A DNA stretch of 64,000 nucleotides. It comes from Amorphophallus konjac. Lineage: Eukaryota > Streptophyta > Magnoliopsida > Alismatales > Araceae. Numbering within the stretch: the stretch's first letter is position 1; every line of letters starts with the position of its first letter. The DNA lies in assembly GCA_022559845.1 (NCBI GenBank), contig CM040128.1, forward strand, positions 75,021,247 through 75,085,246. Reading direction: 5' to 3'. A program made the position numbers and the translations under genes. The notes beneath the pieces are model-generated. The model was not told where the DNA came from and searched no databases. It saw only the letters and a list, made by a program, of their open reading frames with translations. Below are positions 32,997-46,218 of this stretch, one piece after another.

Positions 32997-34003
32997 GAAG
33001 ACTCCTCCATCAGAAGAAGGCTGATCGCACTGAGAGATAGTGATCGAAGCAGAGAGCAGCAGAGAGGCTGAAAGCAGAAGAAGAAAAAGAACAGCGTGAG
33101 AGAAAAAGAAGCAGAGAGAAGAAGAAAGAAGAGGAAGAGAGAAAGAGAGAGAGTTCGTGGAGAAGAAGAAAGAAGAATTTATTGAAGATCTGTCTACTGG
33201 ACCGTGGATCAAATCAAGGCCAGTCAGCTCCATGAGAGCCACATCTATGTTATTATCATTTCCAGCTTTCTAACTGTTGTATTTTTCGTTTCTTGTTTTT
33301 ACTTTACCTTCCTTGGTTTTATCTTTTCTGATGCTCTGTAGTGAGGTCGGGGTTCCTCCTGTGGACTCAAGAGAAGGGTGACTTAGGTCTCTGGTTGCAG
33401 GTAGTGGTTGCTACCTGTGAGTTCCCTCCTGGCCTGGAGGAAGAGAGACTTCGGTCTCGGGTTGCTAGTGACGGGTAGTCACTAGTGGTTGCCCTCCGGT
33501 CTGGAGGAAGAGGGGAGGTTGTTCCCCTGGTCAAGCTATTTGGCAGCACTTGTTTGCAGACTGTGTCTGCGGTTCTAGCTTGTGCTAGTGGAAGCCTCAC
33601 TCCGGTTTGGAGTGAGGGATGGACGTAGGTCTGTGGATCGAACCACCTAAAAAATCTACTGTGTCGTGGTTTGCCTTGTGCGTTTGCCTCTTGTCTTCTA
33701 CCTCTTTCACAGGTTGTCTGAGCATTCTTGTTTCTATCTGAAGTGACCTTGAGCATTACATATTTTGCTAAGTGAGTCTGGTTTGCATAGTTCTATCTTC
33801 GGCATTAGACTTGATCAGGTTCCACCAGTATACTTAGCAGTTCAACTGATTGATCAAATGTTTATTTGAATTTCTTCTTGAAGAGCTCTATAGCTTTTAT
33901 TCCGCAACTGTGTCTAGCAGCAGGCTTATTATTTTTAAGTGGGGCAATATTATAGAGGGATACAATCACCCCCCCTCTGTATCTAGCGCACCGTCCCAAC
34001 AAT

Positions 34004-34016
34004 TGGTATCAGAGCA
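34004..34016 (+). other. Primer binding site of element C (initiator Met tRNA)
   Basis: TGGTATCAGAGCA follows the LTR end after two bases. This is the common plant PBS complementary to initiator-Met tRNA. Confidence 0.92.
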
Positions 34017-34157
34017 GGTGTCTGCACAGAGGGTCCAGCGACCTGCAGATCCAATTCGTAATTGGCTTCGGTGCGATCTAAGTTGATTTGTTCGCTTGCA
34101 TTGTTTTGAGCTCTCTACTATCATTGCTTTTGATCTGATCTGTTTCATCTTGCACTT

Positions 34158-36107
34158 ATGGCTGAAATTCCTATATTCACTGGTTTAGATGTCTATGGCT
34201 GGTATGGTCGTTTTAGAGACTATGTGATCCATATGAATTCTGATTTATGGATAGTCATAGCTCACAGTCCATATGAAGTTCCTGAGGACAAATCCAAATG
34301 GAAGTCCTCAGATATACTGAAATCTGAAGCAAATCAAAACGCCCTAGATCTAACAAAAAGGGCAATAGACTCTCATTGCTTTCCATTTGTTGATGAGTGC
34401 AGGAGCACAAAGGAAATCATCAATCGAATATTGGAGAGATCATGGAGAGATGAGGAAATGTGCTTCATGGTCAGAGATCAGTCCGAGGATTCATCCTCTC
34501 AGGTAAACTCTGAAATAGAGAATATCAGCTATGATGATTTTGTTGCCATAAATGAGCATTTATTGATTAAATATGATAGAGTCAAATCTGAAATGAGAAA
34601 AATGAGAAAAGAAATGATTCATGAAGTCACTCGTTTGAAGGCAGAGAATGAAAACTTGAAATCTGACATGAATAAAGAAAAAGATGAGTTGAACAAGTTG
34701 AAATCTGAAAATGAGAACCTTAGAAACAAACTCATCAGTGAAAATAATTCTTGCAAAGCATGTGCCATTCTCAGAGAATTGATTAATGATATAGACCATG
34801 ATGATAATTCGCAAAAGGAATTAATCAAATCCCTGAAAGAAGAAAATAAATTATTATTGGCCAAGAAAATTGAGGTTGAAAAAAATGGAGAAAATTTGTT
34901 TGAGGAAAATAGTTACTTGAAAGATCAAAACAAGAAACTGATGGGTTTGAACATTGTTATATCTGAAAGACTGATAGCTTTTGAAAAAGGAAAATCAGTT
35001 CTGAAAGAAAAAGAAACAAATGATGAAATACAGTTTCAAAGGGAAAATGAAACATTGAAAAGCTTAAATGATGCTTTGCAACAACAAGTAATCCTTTGTG
35101 AATCTGAGCTATCTAAGTATGAAGTGAGTATTGCTTCCTTGAAATCTGAAATTGAAGATCAGAAAAACTCTTTGTCAAAATTTGTCAAAGGTAAAGACAA
35201 TTTGAATAAATTGCTTGGCTCTAATGTGATTTTCCAGAAAGAAGGACTTGGGTATGTGCCTGTTAATAAGAAAGTGAATGAAAAGAAGTCAACTGTATTC
35301 GTGAAAAGCTCAGAACATGACAACTCATCTAGTTCTTCAATCTTTCAATTCAATGCTAAGAAGGCTGAAAATTCAGATAAGAAACAGAAAAATATTCAAA
35401 AATAAAAGAAAAGTGTTGATTTAAATAAGTCCAAATCTGTCATTGATTCACATGTGCATGCTGCTAACTGCTCCCACACATATTCACACTCTCATGCGAA
35501 TGTCAATTTTGTCAAACAAATGAATGTAAATAAAAAGGTGGTAACATGTCACTATTGTGGGAAGCTTGGACATATTATGCATGACTGTGTTACATTGATA
35601 AATGATGAAAGGAATGTTGTTAGGAAGTATCCTAGAAATCATCTTCCTAGGAAACCTTCTGCTGATAAGAAAAAGAAAATTCAATGTTATTGCTATGGGA
35701 ATTTTGGTCACATTGCTGCTTTCTGTTGGTATGCTCAGGGAAATCATGTTAACTCCAAATCCGCTAAATTCCCTAAAACAAGACCTATAAATGTTTCATG
35801 TTTTAACTGTGATAAACCAGGTCATAAGTTTGTAAATTGTTGGTTATTAGGTAATAAGAAACGAACTGTCCATGCATATAATAGAACATTTCATGCGTAT
35901 GGTCATGGGTCTCAAACTACTGTTAATATGTATTATAGAACCAGAAAACCTGTTGCTTCATGTAGATATTGTGAAAAATCTGGTCATACCATGGATAATT
36001 GTTACCTGATTGATTATGATGATAATGCTGCAAAGAGAATATTCAGAACACCTGTGAGGGTTAACGCAGGACCCAAGGCTGTTTGGGTTCCTGCAGGATC
36101 AAAATGA
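34158..36107 (+). pseudogene. gag: Gag of element C, coiled coil and four zinc knuckles, one stop
   Basis: The frame is 650 codons with one in-frame TAA at 35,403-35,405. The N-terminal part (FTGLDVYGWYGRFRDYV, then LWIVIAHSPYEVP) resembles copia gag capsid starts. Residues 130-345 are rich in heptad Leu/Ile, Glu and Lys and predict a long coiled coil. Four CCHC units follow at 35,547 (CHYCGKLGHIMHDC), about 35,686 (CYCYGNFGHIAAFC, second Cys displaced), 35,799 (CFNCDKPGHKFVNC) and 35,961 (CRYCEKSGHTMDNC). The product would package RNA. The start is the first ATG after the primer site that opens the frame. Confidence 0.88.
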
Positions 36108-38176
36108 TGAATGTGCTGCAGGTGTGCCTTGGAAGTTGATGAATAAAGTGGTTAATAATCCAAGGCACTCAAGAATGAAACCCCCAGGATTGCACTGTAC
36201 ATGTTAGTTCTGAAAAACTCAGCTTAAAATTATGTCTTCTGAATTTGTGTGCTCTTGATGCTTGCATATCATGATAATTTCGTTTGCTGAATGCATTACA
36301 TATCCATTCATGATGCATAATTTGTCAAAACTCCCTGCATTCTCTCATTGCACTTGCTGCATTTAAAATCTTTATACATTGCATATTGTCAGGGGGAGTT
36401 TGCATTGTAGAGCAGTGTATTGCATATCTTCAAATTTGAAAAATCTAAAAAGAAATGACTCATTACATCTAGACAGGGGGAGAATTATTCATATTCTTGA
36501 AATCACATAACTGTCTATCTTGCTCATTTCTATCAACTGAACTTCTCATTTTCAGTTTGAACTGCTATCTTGCTTAAATCCCTGTGATGAATGTGAAATG
36601 CAACACATTTTAGGTTCCTAGTTCAACTGTTATCAGCCATTTTCACTCATCCTATCCATTGGTATATGTTGAATTGGCTGTTCCTAAAAATGTTTCGACC
36701 TTCCCTGAAAATTCAGAAAGACTTCTCTGTGCATATCCTGATCATAAATCTGAAAACAACTTAAAGAGGAATCTTCTATTATATAGGACTATGAATGTCT
36801 GATACTTTCAGCCGGTTGAAGTTTCATGTATGTCTTGTGTTTGTTTATAAACATATCTTGAAAATATCTGAGTTAGTCTTAATAAACTTTAACCAACATT
36901 TTCATGTTGTGTCTTTTAAACTCTTCTGAATTCTGAAAATTCTGAAATCATGATATTCCTTGATTGATATGTATGAAATTAGTATTGATTTTAAACATCT
37001 GAGAATCTGGAACATGTCTAAGGGTAAATCTTGTCAGAGCAATGACTTTGGTCACTGAGAAACCATGTCCAAAGGACTGTGTCATGAGGTGCCATAGTTA
37101 ACTCTGCTTAAGAATGATTGATAATCTTGCAGAGCAATGGCATGCACACTGAGAAATACATCTCACTCATCAAAGAAATGATTTGTAGTGTGTCATGAAG
37201 TGTAAATGTAATCTCTGTTCTTATGAAGCATGACAGTTAGTCCTTTCAAGTGCTTAGGGATACTGGCGTCTAAACAACGTGTATCCTCTAGTTACAAGGG
37301 TGTACTAAACTCAAGTGCTCATGAAGATTGTTATGAAAATTGTTGCTGATCTAGTGTATCTTTTTAAACTGTGTGCAAAAGAAATATTCTATTGGAAACC
37401 TTAACAGAAACAAATATTTTCTTATGTGTTTAAGTTCATTACTAATGACTACATCTCTTAAAGGAATCTTTGAAATTGAGTGAGTAAGAAAGAAAAAGAT
37501 TAAACATGACTTTCAATATGAAAGCAAGGTTCACTTTTATTAAAACCGATTTCAGATATGAGTACAGAAAGCTTATGAACAAGATTGCATTCATCATATT
37601 CTGATCTGACTTGTCAATGAAGATTAGTCATAAATCTCTATAATAGAAGAGTCTGAAATACCTTCTTAACCAGATTTATGAAATCGATATCCCATTGAAA
37701 ACCTTTCTCATTCATTCTGAATGCTTACTTTCTCACATTGGACTCCATTATTTCTGACCTAACTGTTGACTTCTTTGTGTCCTGAGCTTCATTCCAATCA
37801 CTGTCCATCTAAGGGGGAGAATTCTTGCATGTCCCTGTGGTTCAATGTTCATTCATTTCTTTACACCCCTCCTGCTCTGTCCTTCAGGAGAGTATCTTGT
37901 CAGGGGGAGTTTTAGATGACAGTAACTCAGCATTGCATAATAGCTCCTATATCATCTCCCTCAACAGTCAATGATCATTCCGTTCTTTTTGATGTTGTAA
38001 AAGGGGGAGAACTTTTGTGAGTCATCATTTGCATCAATCAACACTTGCATCACATGGTGTTTTACATGCTCATTCCTGACTGATCTATTTTTTGGTGCAT
38101 GTTCAGGAACTGTCATATGGTATTTCATAATCATCATGATGAATATATGAAATGACTCATAATATTGCCATCATCA
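36108..38176. other. Internal non-coding region of element C in place of pol
   Basis: AT-rich sequence with no frame of useful length and no trace of protease, integrase, RT or RNase H motifs on either strand. The phrase AGGGGGAG recurs (36,391, 36,475, 37,812, 37,902 and 38,002), like decayed polypurine tracts. The pol genes were lost or never present. Confidence 0.75.
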
Positions 38177-38189
38177 AAAATGGGGAGAT
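38177..38189 (+). other. Polypurine tract of element C
   Basis: AAAATGGGGAGAT directly precedes the 3' LTR start TGTTGTGTCCCC. Confidence 0.85.
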
Positions 38190-41100
38190 TGTTGTGTCCC
38201 CTGTGGTTCTGGAGTTTTGATGATGACAAATATTATGCCTCATTATATTTACATCCGTGATGATATAATCTTGATGTTTATGATAAACTGACAGAACAAC
38301 TTAAGAATGACTTATGGGTCATGAAAAGGTCAACCAGTGACAGGTAAGATCAGTGCACTGTCAGATCAGGTAATTGTAGTGCCATATGCCTTGATGATAC
38401 TTTAGCTGATGTGCATAAATTATTTTGTGCATCATTTAACAAGTCTGTACATTGTCTCTCATGCATTACATGTTCAATGTAAATACTTTCATGTTGCAAA
38501 CTGCATGTCACTCATTCAAAGTCTGCACATCGTTTAGTGCATTACATGCATTCATCAAGAGTCTGTACATCAGTGCATTTTCAAGTCTATACAGCCAAAG
38601 CCAATGCATTTCACGTCTCATGCTATACTGCTAAGTTTGTACATTGGCCAAGTATGTACAGAGTCTTATTGCATCGTTCATCAAGTCTATACATTGCATA
38701 CAGGCAAAGTCTGTACGTTGGCAAAGTCTGTACATCGTTGGCTTGTGCATGCATCGTCTTGCAAAGTCTATACATTGCATCGCATGCTCACACACTCACA
38801 AGTCTATACATTGGTTGCTGCACTCGCAAGTCTATACATTGGCTGCTGCATGCTCACACAACCATTAAGTCTATACATCGTGCATTCTCAAGTCTGTACA
38901 ACGTCTAGCGTCTCACTTATCATCTTGTTTGTGCATTCATTTGTCTGGCTGCATAACACAAAGTCTATACATCCATAGCAAGTCTGCACATTGGTTGTCG
39001 CATGCAAGCAAAGTCTGTACAACGGTTAGCCTCACTCAGCGTATCATGTTATCAAGTCTATACACTGTCTTCCCTGCACACACAAGTCCATACATTGCAT
39101 TTGGGCATCAAAGTCTATACACGCTATCAAAGTCTGTATAGCCTGCATTGTCTCTCAAAGTCTGTACAGCCTGCATTGTCTCTCAAAGTCTGTACAGCGT
39201 TTGCCTAGAATGCATTCACTAAAGTCTATACATCCGTCTCACTCAGCGTCTTTGTGCATGGAGCATTCAAGTATGTACATTGTTTTCCCATGCACGCATT
39301 CAAGTCTGTACATCATTAACACTGCATACATCAAGTCTATGCATTCGTCTCACTTAGCGTCTTCTCGCATTCACGCTAAGTCCATACACTGCATTTGTGC
39401 ATTTCAAAACAAGTCTGTACACTGTCATGGTTACTTTGATGCCGTAGCAAGTCTGTACATCCGTGTTCATTGTGCACAGTTCGTGCATCAAGTCTACACA
39501 TTGTCACCTGCTCGTGCAAGTCTATACATTGTTTTCTCATGCACGCATTCAAGTCCATACATTGTCTCGCACAGTACATCCAAAGTCTATACATTCCAAT
39601 GGCTGTGCAATCCTTCAGATCAAGTCTATACATTGTCATGCACGCGCTCGAAGTCTGTACATTGTATAGCATACACGCGTTCAAGTCTATGCATTCCAAT
39701 GGCTGTGCATCCCTTGATCTCAAGTCTGTACATTGCCCTGCTTTAGGCACAGCAAGTCTATACAGCCAATGCATCTCTTGCCAATGCTCAGGTGAAGTCA
39801 GTACAGCCTCTTTGTGTTGCACGAACACAAGTCTATACATAGCTGCATGAACACAAGTCAGTACATTATTTTCTCATGCACGTAAACGTCAGAGTCTGCA
39901 CATTCTCTGCTGTCTATGCATCGGTCAAGTCTGTACATCGTTTTACGTCTTGTATACTTTGGTATCAAGTCTACACATTCGCTGTGGCTTGTTCATGCAT
40001 CCTTCTCATCAAGTCTGTACATTGCTTGACAGCATGCCTGAAGACTCATCGTCAATGTACATACTTGCCTATATGCTGCATCATGTCTGTACATGCTTAG
40101 TTCAAATCTTGAACTAACTCGATGCATCCCTTTCTTCTCTTCGTTCAGGATGATTCAAGTTGATGAGTGGCACGTGATCCGAGGTGGCACCTGGCACGTG
40201 ATCCGAGGTGTTCTCTAGATAAAGGGGGCACAAGCCCTGCACATGCCCTAGCTGCTGCCGCTATAAATGGAAGACTTCTCCATCAGAAGAAGGCTGATCG
40301 CACTGAGAGATAGTGATCGAAGCAGAGAGCAGCAGAGAGGCTGAAAGCAGAAGAAGAAAAAGAACAGCGTGAGAGAAAAAGAAGCAGAGAGAAGAAGAAA
40401 GAAGAGGAAGAGAGAAAGAGAGAGAGAGTTCGTGGAGAAGAAGAAAGAAGAATTTATTGAAGATCTGTCTACTGGACCGTGGATCAAATCCAGGCCAGTC
40501 AGCTCCATGGGAGCCACATCTATGTTATTATCATTTCCAGCTTTCTGACTGCTGTATTTTTCGTTTCTTGTTTTTACTTTATCTTCCTTGGTTTTGTCTT
40601 TTCCGATACTCTGTAGTGAGGTCGGGGTTCCTCCTTTGGACTCAGGAGAAGGGAGACTTGGGTCTCCGGTTGCAGGTAGTGGTTGCTACCAGTGGGTTCC
40701 CTCCTGGTCTGGAGGAAGAGAGACTTCGGTCTCTGGTTGCTAGTGACGGGTAGTCACTAGTGGTTGCCCTCCGGTCTAGAGGAAGAGGGGAGGTTGTTCC
40801 TCGTGTCAAGCTGTTTGGCATCACTTGTTTGTAGACTGTGTCTGCAGTTCTAGCTTGTGCTAGTGGAAGCCTTACTCCGGTTTGGAGTGAGGGGTGGACG
40901 TAGGTCTGTGGACCGAACCACCTAAAAAATCTATTGTGCCGTGGTTTGCCTTGTGCGTTTGCCTCTTGTCTTCTACCTCTTTCACAGGTTGTCTGAGCAT
41001 TCTTGTTTCTATCTAAAGTGACCTTGAGCATTACATATTTTTGCTAAGTGAGTCTGGTTTGCATAGTTCTATCTTCGGCATTAGACTTGATCAGGTTCCA

Positions 41101-41277
41101 CCAGTATACTTAGCAGTTCAACTGATTGATCAAATGTTTATTTGAATTTCTTCTTGAAGAGCTCTATATCTTTTATTCCGCAACTGTGTCTAGCAGCAGG
41201 CTTATTATTTTTAAGTGGGGTAATATTGTAGAGGGATACATTCACCCCCCCTCTGTATCCATCGCACCGTCCCAACA
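38190..41277 (+). repeat. 3' LTR of element C, 3,088 bp
   Basis: It is nearly the same as 30,864-34,001, with scattered substitutions and small gaps (50 bases shorter). It carries the same motif array (38,440-40,100), G-boxes (40,171 and 40,195) and TATA box (40,262-40,269). The visible divergence says the insertion is not recent. Confidence 0.93.
38440..40100 (+). repeat. AAGTCTRTACATTG motif array, copy in the 3' LTR of C
   Basis: Same motif and layout as in the 5' LTR. It lies in the U3 of the 3' LTR, so it would be part of the 3' end of the element RNA. Confidence 0.9.
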
Positions 41278-41672
41278 ATAGTCCCGTATGAGACTCTGAT
41301 TCTTTCTCTCTGAGTACAATTGGATAAGGAATTTCCCCTCGACGAATGTCATAATTTACTCATTGCCCAGTTGGAACTCTTAGACGAGAAGCGGCTGGCC
41401 GCTGCCGAGCATGCGCGTGTTTATCAAAATAGACTCGCACGTTTTTTACCAAAAGAAAGTTGTTGAGAGAAAATTCAAAGTCGATGAGATGGTCGTAAAA
41501 AGAATTTTTGTCAAACCTGGAGGGCCGCGTTCTAAACTTAACCCAATTGAGAAGGACCATTTGTGGTTCAGGCTGCGTACCCTGGCAACGCCTACAAGTT
41601 AGTCAATGCCGAAGGGACCGAGTTATCCCACCCTTGGAGCGTGCTTTATCTTAAGAAATACTACCCTTAGAT
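41278..41672 (+). pseudogene. int: Integrase C-terminal part of element F
   Basis: It continues the frame broken at 30,863. LLDEKRLAAAEHARVYQNRL lies near 41,375 and GNAYKLVNAEG followed by HPWSVLYLKKYYP ends at 41,670, the normal end of a Ty3/gypsy integrase. Frame changes and stops occur around 41,460-41,580, so the part is degenerate. Confidence 0.85.
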
Positions 41673-43574
41673 AAGTGTAACAACTGGCATGGTATGAGGA
41701 CCATCGGAGCTGGAAGTTCACTCTTCGGTCTTTGTAGTCTAACTCAGGGTTAACCTGCGCGCACTCCCACACCCCACTTTCGGGATCAGACGAAGCGGAA
41801 CTCGAGGGAAGCCTAAAAAAAAAAAACTAATGCCTGGTGTTCATCCTGCAGTCAAGTCTTTGCATCCGTCCTTCATATTAGGATAGGACCCATTAAGGTT
41901 CGGCAGGTCTCGGGTCTTGGTCCGCCAGAACCGTGAAGATTCCTGTCTGGTCATGTCGGCTTACGCCCACTAAAAGAAGGCAACACACACACACGCAGCT
42001 ATTTTAGCCAAGAAGTTGGTAGTATTACTTATTATGGGGCTGTACCCGAAGGTCTCCAGGAAAGCCGTAATCTTTGCTCTCTTCTTTCTCGACCCAATGA
42101 GATAGCTGGCGCCCTTAAAACTCTGAGCATAAGGGAACCAAAATCTCATACCCTGAAAGCGAAAGTAGGATTCCTCTCCTCAAACCCGAGTTACAACACG
42201 AGAAGAGGGCAGTGTCCCCACAGGCATGCAAGAGGGATTTCAACATTTCAAATTATCACGCCTCCCTCGCAAAAAAAAAAAATCAATGTCAAACAAAAGC
42301 CTGGGCGTGACCGTGCCTGATTTCGACAAACGAAACCCTCAAAACAAAGGCTAAATTCCACAAAGGGGCAACGTGATTCTGTTCAAGGTTTGGTCCAATG
42401 TCACCCAGAAGGGGAAGGTCGAGTAGGTCCCGGTTAGCTCATCGGGTTAACGGTTTTACCAGTCCTCTCGGAAGGTTTACCCTACAGCACTCTTCTTTCT
42501 CCCCTCAAAAGATGGAAGCTCAATGGAAATCCTGAAAGGCGCACCCCGCTAAAGCAAGCGACCTCATTTTAGCAAAACACACATATAATTGTCTACTTCG
42601 AAAAGTAAAAGCCATCGTCGCGAAGGAGTCTCGGTGTTTCTGGCCGGTCAAGACCTCTATCTACCACCTTGATGGCTTCTTACTTTAACCTCAGGCTTAG
42701 GTCAATGCAAGCGTGTCACCAATAGGTGCGACGGCGTCTGATTCTGGGTCAGCATCGCGCGGTTGGTCGTTAGGGTTCCAAGGTGTTCCATTCTATACCG
42801 TCTAGAGTTGTGAGGAAATAGACCCGGGTCGGGCAAATCTTTTACCTTGAACGCTCTTTCGGTGTATCCTTGCGGTCGGAAGCGACTAGGAGCCTATGCA
42901 TGGCATGATGGTTTTGTCATCAGGTTAAGTCTTAACCGGCAGGATTATCATTTGAGGAGTCTAGGGGCCCAAATCAATCTAGATGTGCACACAGGATACC
43001 CGGGAGGTTAGTAAGAAACCCTGTCTTCATAAAGGGCAGGTGCCATAAGAATGGTCACAAGGCATTAGTTACAAAAAAAAATGTTGAATCCAAAAAAAAA
43101 ACTGGCAGTGATGAAGTGGCCCTCGGAAGACGCCATCGGATGAGCTCCCAAGCGGGAATTCTCTTGGAGCACGTTAACCCTACATTAAGCTACTTAAGAA
43201 CGATTTAAACACCCCTGATCCAAGAACCATGTCGGTTATAATAACGAGTGTCCTTCATAAAAAAAGGAAACAAAAAAATCACATCCGTGTGATATCATTC
43301 GTGTGCCACACTTTTAATTCTCGTTCTCATTTGTGTGCCCGTGTGTTGCATTCATCATCTTTGCTCTTGCCTTAATTGATAAAGGCTTGGCCCCTTGACT
43401 CATTATCAAGGCTAATTTCAAAACAATCACCCACTCTCTGAGCAAGGCGTCAAGTCAGAACAGAAAAATTGACTTGTTTCATTAAGTAATGTGTACAGGA
43501 TTGAAAAGCAGGAACGAAGGCAGAAGTCAGGAAATTGAACATTCCCTCCTTTGTTTCCTTCTAGAAATTGTACG
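41673..43574. other. Region after pol of element F, no gene seen
   Basis: Non-coding on both strands. It holds several A-runs (41,816-41,827, about 42,270, 43,073 and 43,093) and a CA microsatellite near 41,982. I saw no tandem array and no LTR borders. By position it is the 3' untranslated region of F. Confidence 0.5.
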
Positions 43575-46124
43575 TTAAGTCTCGTCCCCTCTCTCAGCAT
43601 TACCCCTCTCTCCACTCTCCGGGCTAGGAACCCTGGAGGGTGTTGTTAAACCATGCGAGGCGGTGCCTCTACTGCTCTGTACCCCTCTTCCCGTCTCTGC
43701 TCCCCGTCGATTGACAGGGGCGCCAAAGAAGCTGCTAACATGAAAGCCACGCTCTCGTGCTCTTCTGTAGCACTCTTCACCATCTCTTAGCCATTGTTCA
43801 GTAAGACCAAGGATGATTTGGAGCTCAAACAGTTGGGCCTCCATGGCCCTCCGCTCCTCCCTCTCGACCAATTTGTCGCCTCTCTCTCTTTCGGTGACTC
43901 TTTCCCTCTCCGCACATTCTCTCTCTCTGTCCTCCCTTTCCAACTGAAGGGTAATCCTCAGCTCCACGGCGTCCCGAGAAGAACCATTGTCTGGACGACG
44001 CCACAGTTCTTCCTCCAGTTCTGCTATTCTGGCTTCCCCCTGTGCAGTACGGGCAAGTGCATCTTGCACCTATTTCATCTGCAATGTCCACCATTTCAGA
44101 TATGTCGAGGCACAGATAAGTGAGATCTGATGGTGAAACTCTCACCTGTGTGGAAAGCATTCCTTCTGCCTCCGTGGCTCGCTGTGTAGTATGAGCAAGT
44201 TGCTCATGAAGCAAATCAAGTTCAGAAGTGGAGATCCATGAGCTGGAAGAGACGCCATCCTCCCCCATTACTGAAGAAGCCGCGTCGAGCTGGGCACGCT
44301 GCAACACACATAAGGTGGCACTGAGGGCCTAGCACTAGAAATCTTGGCCTGCGATCATGTGTATGCAGGCTTACCGAAGAACTCAAGGCTGTGCGAGTAT
44401 CATGTAACTGCCGTTCCGTACCCGTCAGGCGAGCTTGCAAGTTCGCTATCATGGTGTCGCGAGTGTCCTGTGGCCAGGGCATAGGTTAACATATATCAAA
44501 AAAAAAGGAAAAAAAGAAAAAAGGAAAAATATGTTCACCTCCACAAGTCCCCCAGGTTGGAGTCGCTCTGCATACATCGCCTTATAGAGGCGTAGATAAT
44601 CCTCGCTGTCTTGAGCATGTGACTCCACGAGTGTGCCACCCCGTTGCTAGTCTTCGTATTCCTCGGGGAACCACACTCGCCAATCAACGGAGATCGCCGG
44701 CCCACGCTTCTTCCTCTCCATACGTGATGTTGTAGTCATGTCCACCCATTCCTGGGCGAGCCCTAAGGTCCTCATGGCCAATCGTAGTCAAAGTAGCTCG
44801 ATTTCATTCACACAGTGCATCCAGAGGTCACGCCCGAATCGGGCACGACTCGTTATGACCCATGGCTGATCAGCGTCTATCATGCCCGTATAAGTCCTCC
44901 AGATCACCTAGGTCAGGTCACACATCTTCTTAATCACAAAAAAGGGAGAGACAAAACAAAACAATAAAAAACAAAGAAAAAAAACAAAATAATAACCACC
45001 ATCGCTGCGGGGAACTCTTGCAACTCGCGTCTTAACACCATCAGCTAGTGGGATAGAGGGGCCGGGCTCGTAATGGGCTACCACCGCCTTGCCAGCGGCA
45101 CTGCCATTGGGCGCCAATGACGGGCCTTTCCCATTGGGAGGTAATAATAGCTCCACAACTGTACCATCATGTGTCATTAATATCATTAAAAAAAATGGGG
45201 GGGAGGATACCTAGATGAACGGTGTAAAACCACTTAATGTTATCTCTTGGTCCGCTCTTTCAGATAGACCCGCGAATAGATGCGTCAGCATGGCTGCTCC
45301 CCAGGCATATCGTCCCACTTTCTCAGGGTCTACCAGGAATTCTAAGAAGCAGCAATGGATGCTTTCCCCCTTCGAGCCCAGTAACAATTTCCTCAACAGG
45401 AAGAAGAGAAATCTCCTCAAATCCATGTTGGCTCTCTCCCAATTGCCCGCACCTACACATTAGACGGCGCGGCATCCTCTTTCAGTCCTCTCCATGAACT
45501 CTTCCAAGGATTCATCATCACGTGGATGAACGTCAGTAAGCCCCAACGTCTCCATGATAGGCGTCTTGGCTATGGATCTGTTCTTGCGATCATCTAGGTC
45601 CACTCCTAGTAACCTCTGAGCAGCCGCTCTGTAATCGGAGTATGTGACACCAGTCAGTGCCTCGCCATCCACTTTGAGACCCTTGATTCGGACCACATCT
45701 TCCAGGCTGGGCATCATGTGCCCCCAAGGCATCAAGAAGGCACAGCTCATTGGATCCCACCTTTCACGTAATGCTTGGACGAGGGCAAGGTCGAGCTTGA
45801 TTGGCTCGATCCGGAGAAAGGCTCCATGCCCCATCACGTCTAGCCTGGCCTTCTGAAAATCTGGGAGACCCCTGTATGCTGCCACTACTAACTCCCATGA
45901 AATATGTGATTTCATCACGCTCTGCGCATACACAAGAAATGGAGAAATGGGTTTTTTGTCAAGAGAGAAAGAGGAGGAAAGAACTAAAGAAGGGGCGAGA
46001 ACGCTCATCTTACGAGCTACGATTGGGTCCTTTCACTGAAGTGCCCTTCGAGGTCCAAGAGTCTCCTGGAACTGCTACCGCTAGACCTGCTTCTCTTCGA
46101 GGAGTGGGAAGATTCGCCCTCCAT
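43575..46124 (-). pseudogene. PMD gene copy I, multi-exon, with coiled-coil tail
   Basis: Exon 1 starts MEGESSHSSKRSR at 46,124, 95 bases below a TATA box. The intron ends GTATGCGCAG and exon 2 (45,921-45,211) encodes the PMD domain: VVAAYRGLPDFQKARLD, RERWDPMSCAFLMPWGH, SLEDVVRIKGLKVDGEALTG, then MDLRRFLFFLLRKLLLGSKG. Exon 3 starts near 45,158. Later exons give coiled coils rich in Glu/Arg (ELEEELWRRPDNGSSRDAVE, AMEAQLFELQIILG) and a Ser/Gly-rich end at 43,575. In-frame TAA in exon 2 (about 45,460) and a TAG as its last codon, where copy III has CAG, show it is broken. PMD proteins are thought to act in the nucleus. Confidence 0.78.
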
Positions 46125-46218
46125 CCTGAACCTTGGAACTCTTGGTTCCTCCTCTTCTGTGGAAACTTGTACTCTTCGAGTTGTCTCTCGATGCCCCTGG
46201 GAGAACGAATGAGGGGGG

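Larger units (their letters stand above)
30864..34001 (+). repeat. 5' LTR of element C, 3,138 bp
   Basis: The borders are set by comparison with the 3' LTR and by the primer site. The U3 part up to about 32,830 is filled with a 14-bp motif at irregular spacing. Two CACGTG boxes (32,898 and 32,923) and a TATA box (32,989) follow, then a purine-rich leader. Open frames in the motif region, with repeated SLYIGKVCT-like peptides, are artefacts. Confidence 0.93.
30864..41277 (+). mobile_element. Element C: gag-only LTR retrotransposon, 10.4 kb
   Basis: Two LTRs starting TGTTGTGTCCCC and ending CCGTCCCAACA enclose 4.19 kb. Inside are a TGGTATCAGAGC primer site, a gag frame and a polypurine tract. 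There is no protease, integrase, RT or RNase H, so C needs a partner element. The five bases before it (GTAGT) and after it (ATAGT) match at four positions, consistent with a mutated 5-bp TSD. The long gag with a coiled coil and several zinc knuckles suggests a copia-type, possibly Sirevirus-like, relative. C sits in the integrase of element F. Confidence 0.9.

Noticed and set aside
41673..43574. 3' LTR of element F directly after its integrase
   Set aside because: I found no TG start after a polypurine tract and no TATA box or repeated border in this stretch, so the LTR was placed tentatively at 61.1 kb instead.
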